Notes under the pieces: generated by a model | Told to the model about the DNA's origin: nothing | Databases searched by the model: none | Seen by the model: the letters and a program-made list of their open reading frames with translations, nothing else | Part shown: positions 27,828-37,810 of the stretch, piece by piece | Layout of the letters: each line of letters starts with the position of its first letter | How positions within the stretch are numbered: the first letter of the stretch is position 1 | NCBI RefSeq assembly: GCF_009857435.1 | Contig: NZ_WWCK01000005.1 | Location: 682,001-746,000, forward strand | Origin: Duganella rivi | GTDB lineage: Bacteria > Pseudomonadota > Gammaproteobacteria > Burkholderiales > Burkholderiaceae_D | DNA length: 64,000 nucleotides | Reading direction: 5' to 3' | Made by a program: the position numbers and the translations under genes

Positions 27828-28460
27828 ATGACGCCGAATGTTAATGAAGAACTCCAGCTCCTGCGTGCCGAGATTGCGGCGGCCGCCGCGCGCCTGATCG
27901 CAGAGGACGGGGCAGACTACAACACGGCCAAGCGCAAGGCAGCCAAGCAAATCCTCGGCGACACCCAGCCGCCGCTGAACCTGCTGCCGGATAACGCCCA
28001 GATCGAGGCGGAAGTGCGCATTTACCAATCGCTATTCCACGCCGACACCCAGCCGGCCCGGCTATTCCGGCTGCGCACGCTGGCGGTCGATATCATGGAA
28101 GGCCTGGAGCGCTTTCAGCCCTTCTTAACTGGTTCGGTATTAAATGGCACGGCCGGCCCGCACGATGACATCCACTTGCAGCTGTTTGCCGACAGCGCCA
28201 AGGAAGTGGAGATCTTCCTGCTCAACCGCAATTTACAAATCGACATCTCGGAAACGCCGCACTTTAAAGGGCCGCGCCACGGCATGGTCGAAACCGTCAG
28301 CTTCATGTGGCACAAGGAAGGCGTGCACGCTGCTTTATATGAGCTCGACGATTTGCGCGGCGCTGTGAAAACGCGCGGCGACGGCAAACTGGCCCGGGCC
28401 GACATTGCCGCGGTGCGCGCCCTATTAGTTAACAGTACTCACCCACCATCGACACCATGA
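27828..28460 (+). CDS. Hypothetical protein with degenerate nucleotidyltransferase-like motif
   Basis: A 210-residue protein I cannot name. Its centre, GSVLNGTAGPHDDIHLQLF (from Gly102), resembles the GSxxxGTAxxxSDID motif of polymerase-beta-type nucleotidyltransferases, with Asp114 in the first catalytic position but His116 where the second Asp is expected. LQIDIS (Asp139) could be the third acidic residue. The N-terminus (EELQLLRAEIAAAAARLIAE) is helical. It is divergent from mpl and its TGA overlaps the tlpA ATG (ATGA). The resemblance is by eye only and activity is doubtful. Confidence 0.7.
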   Translation: MTPNVNEELQLLRAEIAAAAARLIAEDGADYNTAKRKAAKQILGDTQPPLNLLPDNAQIEAEVRIYQSLFHADTQPARLFRLRTLAVDIMEGLERFQPFLTGSVLNGTAGPHDDIHLQLFADSAKEVEIFLLNRNLQIDISETPHFKGPRHGMVETVSFMWHKEGVHAALYELDDLRGAVKTRGDGKLARADIAAVRALLVNSTHPPSTP

Positions 28461-29005
28461 ATAAAAAACACTTGGCGGCCTACGCCGTTGTTGCCGTCCT
28501 GTTCGGCGTTGCCGGCGCGTATGTCGGCCTGAATAAAAAAGAACAGCCTGCGCCGCTGACCTCGGTTCCGGCCGGCCCGTCCAGCGGCCCGGTCAACGAA
28601 CTCTATAAACAGACGCTGCCGGATGCCAAGGGCGTCGCCACCGCGCTGGCCCAATATAAAGGCAAGGCCATGCTCGTCAATTTCTGGGCGCCATGGTGCG
28701 GCCCATGCGTGCAGGAGATGCCGGAGCTGTCGGCGCTGGCCGCCGGAGAAGAGGGTAAGAAGCTGCAAGTTATCGGCATTGGCATCGATTCGCCGACAAA
28801 TATCGCGGAATTTAGCGACAAATATAAGATCACCTACCCGGTACTGGTGGCCGGCATGAGCGGCACCGAGCTGTCGCGCCAGTTCGGCAACAGCGGCGGC
28901 GGCCTGCCGTACACGGTGTTGATCGGCGCCGACGGCCAGGTCAAGAAGACCTACCTCGGGCGCCTGAAATTTGACGAGCTGCGCAAAGATTTAGCAAGTC
29001 TGTAA
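28457..29005 (+). CDS. TlpA-family thiol:disulfide oxidoreductase
   Basis: A 182-residue membrane-anchored thioredoxin-fold protein. An N-terminal anchor (about 5-25) is followed by a periplasmic AhpC/TSA-type domain with redox-active Cys81/Cys84 in FWAPWCGPCVQEMPEL and the cis-Pro loop GGLPYTVLIGADG. Such proteins reduce periplasmic disulfides, often for cytochrome c or copper-centre assembly. The start overlaps the preceding stop (ATGA). It stands directly upstream of aroQ-accB-accC, a common betaproteobacterial order. Confidence 0.93.
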   Translation: MNKKHLAAYAVVAVLFGVAGAYVGLNKKEQPAPLTSVPAGPSSGPVNELYKQTLPDAKGVATALAQYKGKAMLVNFWAPWCGPCVQEMPELSALAAGEEGKKLQVIGIGIDSPTNIAEFSDKYKITYPVLVAGMSGTELSRQFGNSGGGLPYTVLIGADGQVKKTYLGRLKFDELRKDLASL

Positions 29006-29089
29006 ATAAATTCATAAGTTTTTTTCTCTTGCCAAATGCCGGTAGTTGGCGTCAAAATGCGTCTCTTTCGCGGAGAAGGCTCAAGAATC

Positions 29090-29527
29090 ATGGCAAAAAA
29101 CCTTCTACTGCTCAACGGCCCCAACCTGAATTTGCTGGGTTCCAGAGAGCCAGAGGTCTACGGCGCAAGCACTTTGGCCGACATCGAACACGCTGCCCAG
29201 GCACAGGCCCAGGCAGCGGGTGCGAGCTTGTCTTGCTTCCAGAGCAACCACGAAGGTGCACTGATCGACCGCATCCACGCAGCCAAGTTGGAAGGCGTGG
29301 ACGCCATCGTCATCAATCCGGGCGGCTTGACCCATACCAGCGTCGCCCTGCGCGATGCCTTGGCCGGGGTGGCCATCCCGTTTGTGGAAGTGCACATTTC
29401 GAATATTTACCAGCGTGAGTCGTTTCGACACCACTCATTCCTTAGCGCGATTGCACTAGGCACGATCTGTGGACTGGGTATCGAAGGATATCGGTTTGCC
29501 ATCGACTTCGTCCTTAAAAAGCGATAA
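29090..29527 (+). CDS. aroQ: 3-dehydroquinate dehydratase, type II
   Basis: A 145-residue dodecameric-type dehydroquinase of the shikimate pathway. The start [20 protein letters not shown] carries catalytic Tyr24; the substrate His region is [30 protein letters not shown] and [19 protein letters not shown] complete the active site. The ATG at 29090 (MAKNLLLLN) is preceded by GGAGAAGG; an 18-residue extension to 29036 has no support. It lies 53 bases before accB. Confidence 0.97.
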   Translation: MAKNLLLLNGPNLNLLGSREPEVYGASTLADIEHAAQAQAQAAGASLSCFQSNHEGALIDRIHAAKLEGVDAIVINPGGLTHTSVALRDALAGVAIPFVEVHISNIYQRESFRHHSFLSAIALGTICGLGIEGYRFAIDFVLKKR

Positions 29528-29580
29528 CCTACGCGATCCGCGCGCATTTTATACATACACAAGACATTCCTGGGGGTTAC

Positions 29581-30057
29581 ATGGATCTACGCAAGCTGAA
29601 GACCTTGATTGATTTGGTCGCAGAATCGGACATCGCCGAACTCGAAGTGACCGAGGGCGAGAGCAAAGTTCGCATCGTCAAGTCGTCCGCACTGCCGCAA
29701 AACCAAATGGTCATGATGCAGCCGCAAGCTATTCCTCAGTACCATGCTGCTCCGGCCGGCGCCGCCGCAGCCCCAGTTGCCGCCGCCGCGCCAGCCGCCG
29801 CTGCCGCACCAGCAGAGCCAACCGGCCACATCGTCAAATCGCCGATGGTTGGTACCTTCTACCGTTCGTCGGCGCCAGGCGCGGCAGCGTTTGTGGAAGT
29901 CGGCGCCGTGGTCAAAGAAGGCGACACCCTGTGCATCATCGAAGCGATGAAGCTGCTCAATGAAATCGATGCCGACAAGTCCGGCACGATCACCCAGATC
30001 CTGGTCGAGAACGGCCAACCGGTCGAATTCGGCCAACCGCTGTTTGTGATCGGCTAA
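29581..30057 (+). CDS. accB: Biotin carboxyl carrier protein of acetyl-CoA carboxylase
   Basis: A 158-residue BCCP. The N-terminal [20 protein letters not shown] helix leads to an Ala/Pro-rich flexible linker (about 57-80). The biotinyl domain starts [14 protein letters not shown] and carries the biotinylated Lys124 in [12 protein letters not shown]. It carries the carboxyl group between biotin carboxylase and the AccAD transferase in fatty-acid synthesis. GGGG precedes the ATG. accC follows after 123 bases containing a hairpin. Confidence 0.97.
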   Translation: MDLRKLKTLIDLVAESDIAELEVTEGESKVRIVKSSALPQNQMVMMQPQAIPQYHAAPAGAAAAPVAAAAPAAAAAPAEPTGHIVKSPMVGTFYRSSAPGAAAFVEVGAVVKEGDTLCIIEAMKLLNEIDADKSGTITQILVENGQPVEFGQPLFVIG

Positions 30058-30065
30058 GAACGGAT

Positions 30066-30093
30066 CGCGCCCTCCCCATCGGCGACGGGCGCG
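30066..30093. other. Hairpin between accB and accC
   Basis: CGCGCCC (30066-30072) pairs with GGGCGCG (30087-30093). No run of T follows, so this is not a convincing intrinsic terminator; it could set mRNA stability or processing between accB and accC. Confidence 0.4.
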
Positions 30094-30180
30094 CCTTCTT
30101 GGTCCGCTTTCCTCCTCACCTGACGCAGCCACTGAAGAAGAACTCTACTTCACGGCGCTCACAGACATAGCGAACCTATC

Positions 30181-31560
<1,380 letters not shown>

Positions 31561-31563
31561 GAA

Positions 31564-32496
31564 ATGAGCTGGACTGAAATCGTCATCGAAATCGCGCGTG
31601 ACCACGCCGAAGCCCTCTCCGAGGCGCTGATGGATGTGGGCGCCCTGTCGGTTTCCGTGGAAGACGCCGACGAAGGCACCGACGCGGAAAAACCGCTGTT
31701 CGGCGAGCCGGGCATGGAACCTGCCGAAGCTGCGTGGGATCACAGCCGCGTCGTCGCGCTGACCGACGAAGATGACGATCAGGCCGTGATCGTTGCCGCT
31801 GCGGCCGGCCAGATCGGCCTCACCACCCTGCCAAAGTTCACCACCCGCAAGGTGGAGGAGCAGGACTGGGTGCGCCTGACCCAATCGCAGTTCGCGCCGA
31901 TTCCAATCGGTAAGAACATCTGGGTAGTGCCGTCGTGGCACGAAGCGCCGAACCCGGATGCGCTGATCCTGGAACTGGACCCGGGCCTGGCGTTCGGCAC
32001 CGGCAGCCATCCGACTACCCGTTTGTGCATGGAATGGCTGGAAGCCAATCCGGCGCCGGGCAAGACCGTGCTCGACTACGGTTGCGGTTCCGGCATCCTG
32101 GCCATGGTGGCCAAGAAGGTTGGCGCCGGCGAAGTGGTGGGCGTGGACATCGATCCGCAAGCGATCGAGTCGGCGGCCGATAACGCTACCCGCAACAACT
32201 GCGAAATCACCTACTTCCTGCCTGATACCTTCGCCGAGTCGAAGCATGCATCGCAGCGTTTCGATATCGTGGTGGCCAACATCCTGTCCAGCCCATTGAA
32301 GCTGATGGCGCCGATGCTGTCCGGCCGCGTGGCTGACGGCGGTTCGCTGATCCTGTCGGGCGTGCTGGCGCGCCAGGCGGAAGAAGTGGCGGCAGCGTAT
32401 GCCCCGTTCATCAAGCTTGGCGTCTGGGCCGAGCAAGACGGTTGGGTGGCGCTGCATGGCCGCCTCGGCAGCGACACTGTCCCGCCTGCGCGTTAA
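31564..32496 (+). CDS. prmA: Ribosomal protein L11 methyltransferase
   Basis: A 310-residue SAM-dependent methyltransferase that trimethylates ribosomal protein L11. The N-terminal substrate domain ([20 protein letters not shown]) is followed by [20 protein letters not shown], the SAM loop [17 protein letters not shown] (about 173-189), [16 protein letters not shown] and the catalytic-type [15 protein letters not shown]. It starts 3 bases after accC and ends 8 bases before the DUF3426 gene. Confidence 0.97.
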   Translation: MSWTEIVIEIARDHAEALSEALMDVGALSVSVEDADEGTDAEKPLFGEPGMEPAEAAWDHSRVVALTDEDDDQAVIVAAAAGQIGLTTLPKFTTRKVEEQDWVRLTQSQFAPIPIGKNIWVVPSWHEAPNPDALILELDPGLAFGTGSHPTTRLCMEWLEANPAPGKTVLDYGCGSGILAMVAKKVGAGEVVGVDIDPQAIESAADNATRNNCEITYFLPDTFAESKHASQRFDIVVANILSSPLKLMAPMLSGRVADGGSLILSGVLARQAEEVAAAYAPFIKLGVWAEQDGWVALHGRLGSDTVPPAR

Positions 32497-32504
32497 TCGC
32501 ATCG

Positions 32505-34118
32505 ATGGCGCTCGCCACTAAATGCCCCCACTGCAACACGGTATTTCGGGTCGCTCATGACCAGCTGAAATTACGTGGGGGCATAGTGCGCTGTGGCTCC
32601 TGCAATGAAGTCTTTGATGGCAATGCGGCCCTGCTGGAGCCGCCTGCCACGCTCCCGCCTCCGCTTCCCTTCGACCAGAAAATGGCCGCGCTCGATACGC
32701 GCGCTGCCGAGGCATTGACGGCCGAAGAACCGGAACCAGTACTCGAACTTGACGACGTGCTCGATGATGAGCACGCCGGCGCGCCTGCCGAAGCTGCGAC
32801 CGAGCCGGAGCCGGAACCGGTGCTGGATGTCGATGCGGCCGGCGAGCCTGAACCTGTCGCCGCCGCACCGATCCCGCTGCCGGCCGAACCGGCCATCCTT
32901 CCCGCCAATACCGACGCCCTGTTCGATCTCGATCTCGACATCGAATCCGAGCCTGACCTGGAAGCCAGCATCGAGCCGGAAGTGAGCGCCGCGCCGCTGG
33001 AAGACATCATCTCAACCGAAGCGATGAGCGACGACGAGCTGGAAGCCGCGCTCGAAGCCGAACTCTCGGCCATGGAGCAAACGCTGGCCGACGTCCAGCA
33101 CGACGCCGACGGCCTGCCGACCGAAGACGACGCCTTTGCCAATATGTCCGGCGGCCGCGTCGAACCGACGTGGGGCGAACCGTCATTGGACGACGAGCCG
33201 CAAGCCGGCGCCGGCCCCGGCCTCAACACGGCCCTGGCCGCAGCCGCCGACGCCGTGTTCGCCGCCGAGGCGGAACATGCAGCCGCGCCGGCGCCAGAGC
33301 CTGAGCAAGCGCCGGCCGCCATCTCCGCGATTGACGACGGCCTCGCCAACTTTCTCGCCTCGCCGGACACTGGCAGCGAGGACGACGACATCCCGGCCGA
33401 CCGCTCCGCTGCCGCTGCACAAACCGCAGCCCCATCGCGCGACGACCTGGCGGACGACCTCGACGCCGACGAAGAAGCGCTCGTCCAGCTCTCCAGCGGC
33501 GGCCTGGCCGAAGCCCAGGCCGAGCGCGCCCACGCCTACCTGCACGCCCAGGCCGACGACGGCCTGGCGCCAGCCAACGAAGAACAAGCCGCGCCGGAAG
33601 AACCGGGCTTCGTCAAGCGCGACCGCCAGCGCCAGAAATTCGGCAAGGCCGCCACCATCTTCATGAGCCTCGGTTCGGTGCTGCTGGTGGCCGCGCTATT
33701 GGCGCAAGCCGTGACCACCTTCCGCAACTCGCTGGCCGCCGCCATGCCGCCGCTGAAACCGGCGCTGACCGCCGCCTGCCAGACACTGGGCTGCAAAATC
33801 GAACTGCCGACGCAGATCGACGACCTCACCATCGAACAAGGCGAGCTGCAAACCCTGAGCGAGACCGCGTTCTCCTTCACCACACTGCTGCGTAACCAGA
33901 GTTCAACCGCGCAAGCATGGCCGTCGATCGAACTGGTGCTGGACGATGACAAGGACAAGCGCATCCTGCGCCGCGTGTTCACGCCGCGCGACTATCTGAA
34001 CGCCGACATCGCGGTCGAGCACGGATTTGCCCCGCACACCGAACAAGCCGTTAAACTGTACTTCGAGCTTCACGATTTGAAAGCATCCGGCTATCACATC
34101 GCTGTCTTCTACCCATAA
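32505..34118 (+). CDS. Zinc-ribbon plus DUF3426 single-pass membrane protein
   Basis: A 537-residue protein. An N-terminal zinc ribbon has Cys7/Cys10 (CPHCNTVFRV) and Cys30/Cys33 (RCGSCNEVF). Residues about 40-370 form a very acidic Ala/Glu/Asp/Pro-rich linker. One membrane helix (about 384-405) follows, then a C-terminal DUF3426 domain (CQTLGCKIELPTQIDDLTIE, WPSIELVLDDDKDKRILRRV, FAPHTEQAVKLYFELHDL). Function is unknown; the prmA neighbourhood is typical in betaproteobacteria. The ATG at 32505 (MALATKCPHC) places the ribbon at the N-terminus; the frame extends upstream into prmA only as a shadow. Confidence 0.9.
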   Translation: MALATKCPHCNTVFRVAHDQLKLRGGIVRCGSCNEVFDGNAALLEPPATLPPPLPFDQKMAALDTRAAEALTAEEPEPVLELDDVLDDEHAGAPAEAATEPEPEPVLDVDAAGEPEPVAAAPIPLPAEPAILPANTDALFDLDLDIESEPDLEASIEPEVSAAPLEDIISTEAMSDDELEAALEAELSAMEQTLADVQHDADGLPTEDDAFANMSGGRVEPTWGEPSLDDEPQAGAGPGLNTALAAAADAVFAAEAEHAAAPAPEPEQAPAAISAIDDGLANFLASPDTGSEDDDIPADRSAAAAQTAAPSRDDLADDLDADEEALVQLSSGGLAEAQAERAHAYLHAQADDGLAPANEEQAAPEEPGFVKRDRQRQKFGKAATIFMSLGSVLLVAALLAQAVTTFRNSLAAAMPPLKPALTAACQTLGCKIELPTQIDDLTIEQGELQTLSETAFSFTTLLRNQSSTAQAWPSIELVLDDDKDKRILRRVFTPRDYLNADIAVEHGFAPHTEQAVKLYFELHDLKASGYHIAVFYP

Positions 34119-34127
34119 AGAACTATC

Positions 34128-35066
34128 ATGACCCAGACCTCTTTGATTTGCGGTTCGATCGCCATCGACACCATCCTGCAATTCCCTAACCGCTTCGACA
34201 GCATCCTGCTGCCGGATCAGCTGCACAAGGTGAACGTGTCCTTCCTGGCGCCGACCATGCGCACGGAGTTCGGCGGCTGCGCGCCTAACATCGCCTACAA
34301 CCTGCAACTGCTTGGTGGTTCGCCGCGCATCGTCGGCGTGATGGGCCAGGATAACGCCGCCTACATGGCGCGCTTCCGCAAGCTGGGCCTGGCCACCGAC
34401 AACATCCTGATCAAGGAAGACGCGTACAACGCCCAGTGCTTCGTCACCGCCGACCAAGACAACAACCAGATCAACGCCTTCCACCCGGGCGCCATGTCGT
34501 ACGCGCACGAGAATGAAGTGGCCAAAGCCGGCCCGGCGCGCATCGCCATCATCTCGCCGGACGGCCACCTGGGCATGAAGAAGCACGCCGCCGATTTGGC
34601 CAGCCTGCAAATCCCGTTTATCTTCGATCCGGGCCAGCAGCTGCCGATGTTCAACGGCGAAGAACTGATTGAGTTCATCGACAAGGCCACCTACGTCACC
34701 ACCAACGATTATGAAATCGAGCTGCTAATCGAGCGTACCGGTTTGTCGCTGGCCGATATCGCCAGCCGCGTCGAAGCGCTGATCGTCACCCGCGGCGAGC
34801 AGGGTTCGGAGATTTACACCAAGGGCCAGAAGATCGAGATCCCGGCGGTGAAGGTGGAAGCAGCGCTGGATCCAACCGGCTGCGGCGACGCGTATCGCGC
34901 CGGCCTGCTGTTCGGCATCACCAATGGCTGGAGCTGGGAGACCACCGGCCGCCTGGCCAGCCTGCTGGGCGCGATCAAGATCGCGCACAAAGGTGCGCAG
35001 AACCACCACTTCACCGCCGCCGAAATCGCGGACAAATTCGAAGCAGCCTTCGGCTACCGCTTCTAA
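34128..35066 (+). CDS. PfkB-family carbohydrate/nucleoside kinase
   Basis: A 312-residue ribokinase-fold kinase. The PfkB start GSIAIDTILQFPNRFDS and FGGCAPNIAYNLQLLGG define the sugar/nucleoside site; DPTGCGDAYRAGLLFGI is the anion-hole motif with catalytic-base Asp254. The N-terminal region resembles adenosine-kinase-like betaproteobacterial members, but the substrate cannot be settled from sequence. It follows DUF3426 by 9 bases. Its TAA stop overlaps the first bases of a palindromic repeat. Confidence 0.88.
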   Translation: MTQTSLICGSIAIDTILQFPNRFDSILLPDQLHKVNVSFLAPTMRTEFGGCAPNIAYNLQLLGGSPRIVGVMGQDNAAYMARFRKLGLATDNILIKEDAYNAQCFVTADQDNNQINAFHPGAMSYAHENEVAKAGPARIAIISPDGHLGMKKHAADLASLQIPFIFDPGQQLPMFNGEELIEFIDKATYVTTNDYEIELLIERTGLSLADIASRVEALIVTRGEQGSEIYTKGQKIEIPAVKVEAALDPTGCGDAYRAGLLFGITNGWSWETTGRLASLLGAIKIAHKGAQNHHFTAAEIADKFEAAFGYRF

Positions 35067-35128
35067 CCCGCACGGCGGCATACAAGGGTCTGACACCGTA
35101 CGGGGTCAGACCCCGCCTTACCGGGTTA
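35064..35128 (+). repeat. Palindromic intergenic repeat, copy B
   Basis: Outer arms TAACCCG (35064-35070) and CGGGTTA (35122-35128) are complementary. They enclose an almost perfect palindrome at 35085-35114, AGGGTCTGACACCGT with ACGGGGTCAGACCCC, which shares its core with the copies at 3563 and 39888. It overlaps the kinase stop codon and lies in the convergent gap with YggT. Confidence 0.8.
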
Positions 35129-35155
35129 CGACCGCCGCTCAATCGCGCAGTGTAA

Positions 35156-35182
35156 AAAAGGCAGACCATCGGTCTGCCTTTT
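35156..35182. terminator. Bidirectional intrinsic terminator between the PfkB kinase and YggT genes
   Basis: AAAAGGCAGACC (35156-35167) pairs perfectly with GGTCTGCCTTTT (35171-35182) around a 3-base loop. The A-run on one side and T-run on the other let it end both convergent transcripts. Confidence 0.88.
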
Positions 35183-35203
35183 GCTTTTGACGTTGGGGTG
35201 GCT

Positions 35204-35734
35204 TTAGCGGCCGCTAAACGCCATCCCCAACAGCAACTGCGCAATCTGCAGCAGGATCAGCGCCACCAGCAGCGACAGATCCAGATTCCCCACCAGCGGC
35301 ACCACGCGGCGGATCGGCCGCAGAATCGGCTCGTTCAGCGCGCGCACGAACGGCGCCAGCGGTGCATGCGGGTTCACCCAGCTGAAGATCGCCTCGATCA
35401 CCAGCAAGGCCATGAAGCCGTACAGAATCCATTCGAGGAAGCGCTGGAACGCCATCAGCAGCACCGCAGGCCACGGCCAGCCGGCAAAGAACAGCACCGA
35501 CGTCGCCGCCAGCACGATCAGGAAAGCGCCGATCAGGCTCGCCCAGTCATACCCGCCCACACCCGGCACAATGCGGCGCAAAGGGCGCACCAGCCAGTCC
35601 GACAGCGTGAACGTGAACTGCGCCACTGACGACGGTGGACGCACGCGGATTGCCTGCATCCAGAACCGCAGCAGCAAGACGCCGCCCAGCAAGGTGGCAA
35701 TGGCGTCGACTATCAACTTAAGAATACTGAGCAC
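35204..35734 (-). CDS. YggT-family integral membrane protein
   Basis: A 176-residue membrane protein with two YGGT repeats. Each repeat has a hydrophobic helix followed by a basic amphipathic stretch: SDWLVRPLRRIVPGVGGYDW in the first and LNEPILRPIRRVVPLVGNLD in the second. Function is poorly known; the family is linked to osmotic stress and cell envelope or division in different bacteria. The start is GTG at 35734, chosen because GGAGGGG lies 5 bases upstream; an N-terminal extension to 35776 would cross the terminator hairpin of the preceding gene. Confidence 0.9.
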   Translation of the reverse strand: MLSILKLIVDAIATLLGGVLLLRFWMQAIRVRPPSSVAQFTFTLSDWLVRPLRRIVPGVGGYDWASLIGAFLIVLAATSVLFFAGWPWPAVLLMAFQRFLEWILYGFMALLVIEAIFSWVNPHAPLAPFVRALNEPILRPIRRVVPLVGNLDLSLLVALILLQIAQLLLGMAFSGR

Positions 35735-35748
35735 GAATCCCCTCCAAA

Positions 35749-35784
35749 TAAAAAAGCCGCTGTGTGATTGTCTCACACAGCGGC
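35749..35784 (-). terminator. Intrinsic terminator of the H1-like gene
   Basis: GCCGCTGTGTGA (35756-35767) pairs with TCACACAGCGGC (35773-35784) around a 5-base loop. Read on the minus strand the stem is followed by a T-run (35755-35749), 34 bases after the H1-like stop codon. Confidence 0.88.
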
Positions 35785-35817
35785 CATTGCCTCAGCAGGC
35801 TTCTAAGCGTTTAAGAC

Positions 35818-36852
35818 TTAGGAAGGACGGGTGCTGGTTGGGAACGGCCATGCTGCGGCCGGCGCCAGTACGGTTTTCGCTGCTGGCGCGGCGGCTGGAG
35901 CTGCCGGTGCTGCTGGAGCGGCGGCGGCTGGAGCTGCTGGCTTGGCGGCTTCCTTCTTCGGAGCTGCTTTTTTAGGAGCGGCTTTTTTAGCTGCTGGCTT
36001 GGCGGCTGGAGCGGCTGCGGCTACTGGAGCGGCTGCTGGTGCTGCGGCGACCGGAGCGGCCGCTGGCTTAGCGGCTGGCTTGGCGGCTTTTTTTGCTGCT
36101 GGCTTAGCTACTTTTTTAGCGGCTGGCTTAGCAGCTGCAGGCTTCGCAGCTGCCTTAACCGGCTTTTTTGCTGCTGGCTTAGCCGCAACCTTTGCAGCCG
36201 GTTTGGCTGCCGTTTTAGCTGCTGGTTTTTTGGCAGCTACTGCTTTCTTAGCAGCTGGCTTGGCGGCGGCTTTCTTGGCAGCTGGCTTGGCAGCGGCTTT
36301 TTTAGCAGCTGGCTTGGCGGCTGCTTTAGGAGCTGCCTTCTTGGCTGCTGGTTTAGCGGCTACTTTTTTCGCTGCTGGTTTTGCGGCTGCTTTAGGAGCG
36401 GCTTTTTTAGCTGCTGGCTTAGCGGCTACTTTTTTCGCTGCTGCTTTAGGAGCGGCTTTCTTGGCTGCTGGTTTAGCGGCTACTTTTTTTGCTGCTGGCT
36501 TGGCTGCTGCCTTGGCGACGACTTTTTTCGCTGCTGGCTTGGCGGCTGCTTTTTTCACTGCTGGCTTAGCGGCTGCTTTAGGCGCGGCTTTTTTCACTGC
36601 TGGTTTAGCGGCTACTTTTTTCGCTGCTGGCTTGGCGGCTGCTTTTTTCACAGCTGGTTTGGCTGCTGGTTTAGCGGCAGCTTTTTTCACTGCTGGCTTG
36701 GCGGCTGGTTTAGCAGCGGCTTTTTTCACAGCTGGTTTAGCGGCAGCTTTAGCGGCTGCTGGTTTTTTTGCTGGAGCGGCGGCTTTAGCTGCTGCTGGTT
36801 TTTTTGCTGGAGCAGCTTTCTTGGCTGCTGGTTTCTTTGCGGCGGTTGCCAT
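35818..36852 (-). CDS. Histone H1-like lysine/alanine/proline-repeat protein (AlgP-type)
   Basis: A 344-residue highly basic protein made almost entirely of variants of KPAAKKAA, KPAAKKVA and KAAPKAA, like AlgP/H1-like DNA-binding proteins. It should be unstructured and bind DNA non-specifically, affecting nucleoid compaction. The last about 60 residues lose lysine (APAAPAAPAAAPAAKTV) and end WPFPTSTRPS. The ATG at 36852 (MATAAKKPAAKK) follows AAGGAGAA; the 51-residue extension to 37005 is not repeat-like and lacks support. The repeat DNA is prone to length change. A strong terminator follows, so it is probably monocistronic. Confidence 0.92.
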   Translation of the reverse strand: MATAAKKPAAKKAAPAKKPAAAKAAAPAKKPAAAKAAAKPAVKKAAAKPAAKPAVKKAAAKPAAKPAVKKAAAKPAAKKVAAKPAVKKAAPKAAAKPAVKKAAAKPAAKKVVAKAAAKPAAKKVAAKPAAKKAAPKAAAKKVAAKPAAKKAAPKAAAKPAAKKVAAKPAAKKAAPKAAAKPAAKKAAAKPAAKKAAAKPAAKKAVAAKKPAAKTAAKPAAKVAAKPAAKKPVKAAAKPAAAKPAAKKVAKPAAKKAAKPAAKPAAAPVAAAPAAAPVAAAAPAAKPAAKKAAPKKAAPKKEAAKPAAPAAAAPAAPAAPAAAPAAKTVLAPAAAWPFPTSTRPS

Positions 36853-37810
36853 GTTTAGTTCTCCTTCATCGGGGATGGGAAAAATTCGTTTACAAGATTT
36901 AAACCCGTCCAACCCAGGTGGGCCAGGCGAATTATTCATCGGCGCAAACCGTACTCCGTTTGCGCTAATGAATTCGGCACTAGCTGAACTGCTGCATCTC
37001 CTCACAAGTGCAGCGCTTCAGCCATCGATCCACCCGCCGTCCGAGGCCGGAGCGGCGTGCAGATACAAATCTTGTGGCGACGTTTTGCGGTGGCCCGGGC
37101 GTGTCCTCAGCTCCTGTAACCTACGTCGCAGCCACGTCGCAGTTTTCGTTTTCAAACAAAAAACCGCCCGGCCTGAATTGAATCAGGCAAGACGGTTGAA
37201 CAAAAACGACGTGGTCTTGTGCATATCTGTTGAATCAGTGTCCCGTATCTCGGTCATCTTTGCGCGGTGCGCCTTCAATTTAATTCGCACTTTTTAAATC
37301 ACGCATTTTCAAGTTCGTAAAGTACACGAAAACCTTGTCGGTGCGCAACCAGCACGATAGAGATTCGCGCGCTTTTTTTACGTTCAACGCGGGCCAACTC
37401 ACACATGCCTACCGATTCAACGTGTTCGCTTGCGTCGCTGCGCACTCTTCTCGCGCGCTCAATCGGGTTCGGGAAGTGCCGCGCGCATCGCGCCGAAAAA
37501 TTCGCACTTCAAAGTAAGCCTTATGCTACCTGGGTGTCTGCGATCGCGCCAAGATCGGCTGAAAAATCGCGTGACCCGCTTCCGAATCCGAGAGCGCTTG
37601 CGCGTGCTGCGCGCGCCGCTACTACTCGCTGTTTTTAATTCGTCGCGATTATGAGACAGAGTAAGGCGAATAGCAAGCGGAATACAGCGGTGCGCCGCAC
37701 TGCGCCAGCGTTTTAGAGTGCGTGGTCGAACGCGATGATGCGCGCGAACGGTGCTGTAAATCGGCGTTAAGGTAGACGGGGACAGGCGGCGTTTGAAATG
37801 GCTCGCGGCT
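36853..37810. other. 958-bp gap without a recognisable protein gene
   Basis: Between the H1-like start and the marR stop, both on the minus strand. Short open frames here have no family resemblance and no binding sites I would trust. The stretch looks less GC-rich than the surroundings in places. It holds the H1-like leader and an orphan terminator-like hairpin at 37158-37197; otherwise I see nothing clear. Confidence 0.6.
37158..37197 (-). terminator. Orphan intrinsic terminator candidate
   Basis: AACCG (37162-37166) pairs with CGGTT (37193-37197) and GCCTGA (37171-37176) with TCAGGC (37183-37188); a 4x4 internal loop separates the two stems. Read on the minus strand it runs into TTTTTT. 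No coding gene ends nearby: the marR stop is over 600 bases upstream on that strand. Confidence 0.5.

Noticed and set aside
30066..30093. Terminator between accB and accC
   Set aside because: The stem is fair but no T-run follows, and accBC are normally co-transcribed.
35818..36852. CRISPR-like or satellite array
   Set aside because: The repetition is codon-level within a reading frame, with short units and no spacers.
35831..37297. 488-codon plus-strand frame rich in Ala, Gly, Phe and Leu
   Set aside because: Complement of the H1-like repeat array; the minus frame has a ribosome-binding site, a terminator and a known protein type.
37335..37654. Small proteins in the gap between the H1-like gene and marR
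   Set aside because: Several overlapping short frames on the plus strand, none with a ribosome-binding site, conserved motif or plausible composition.
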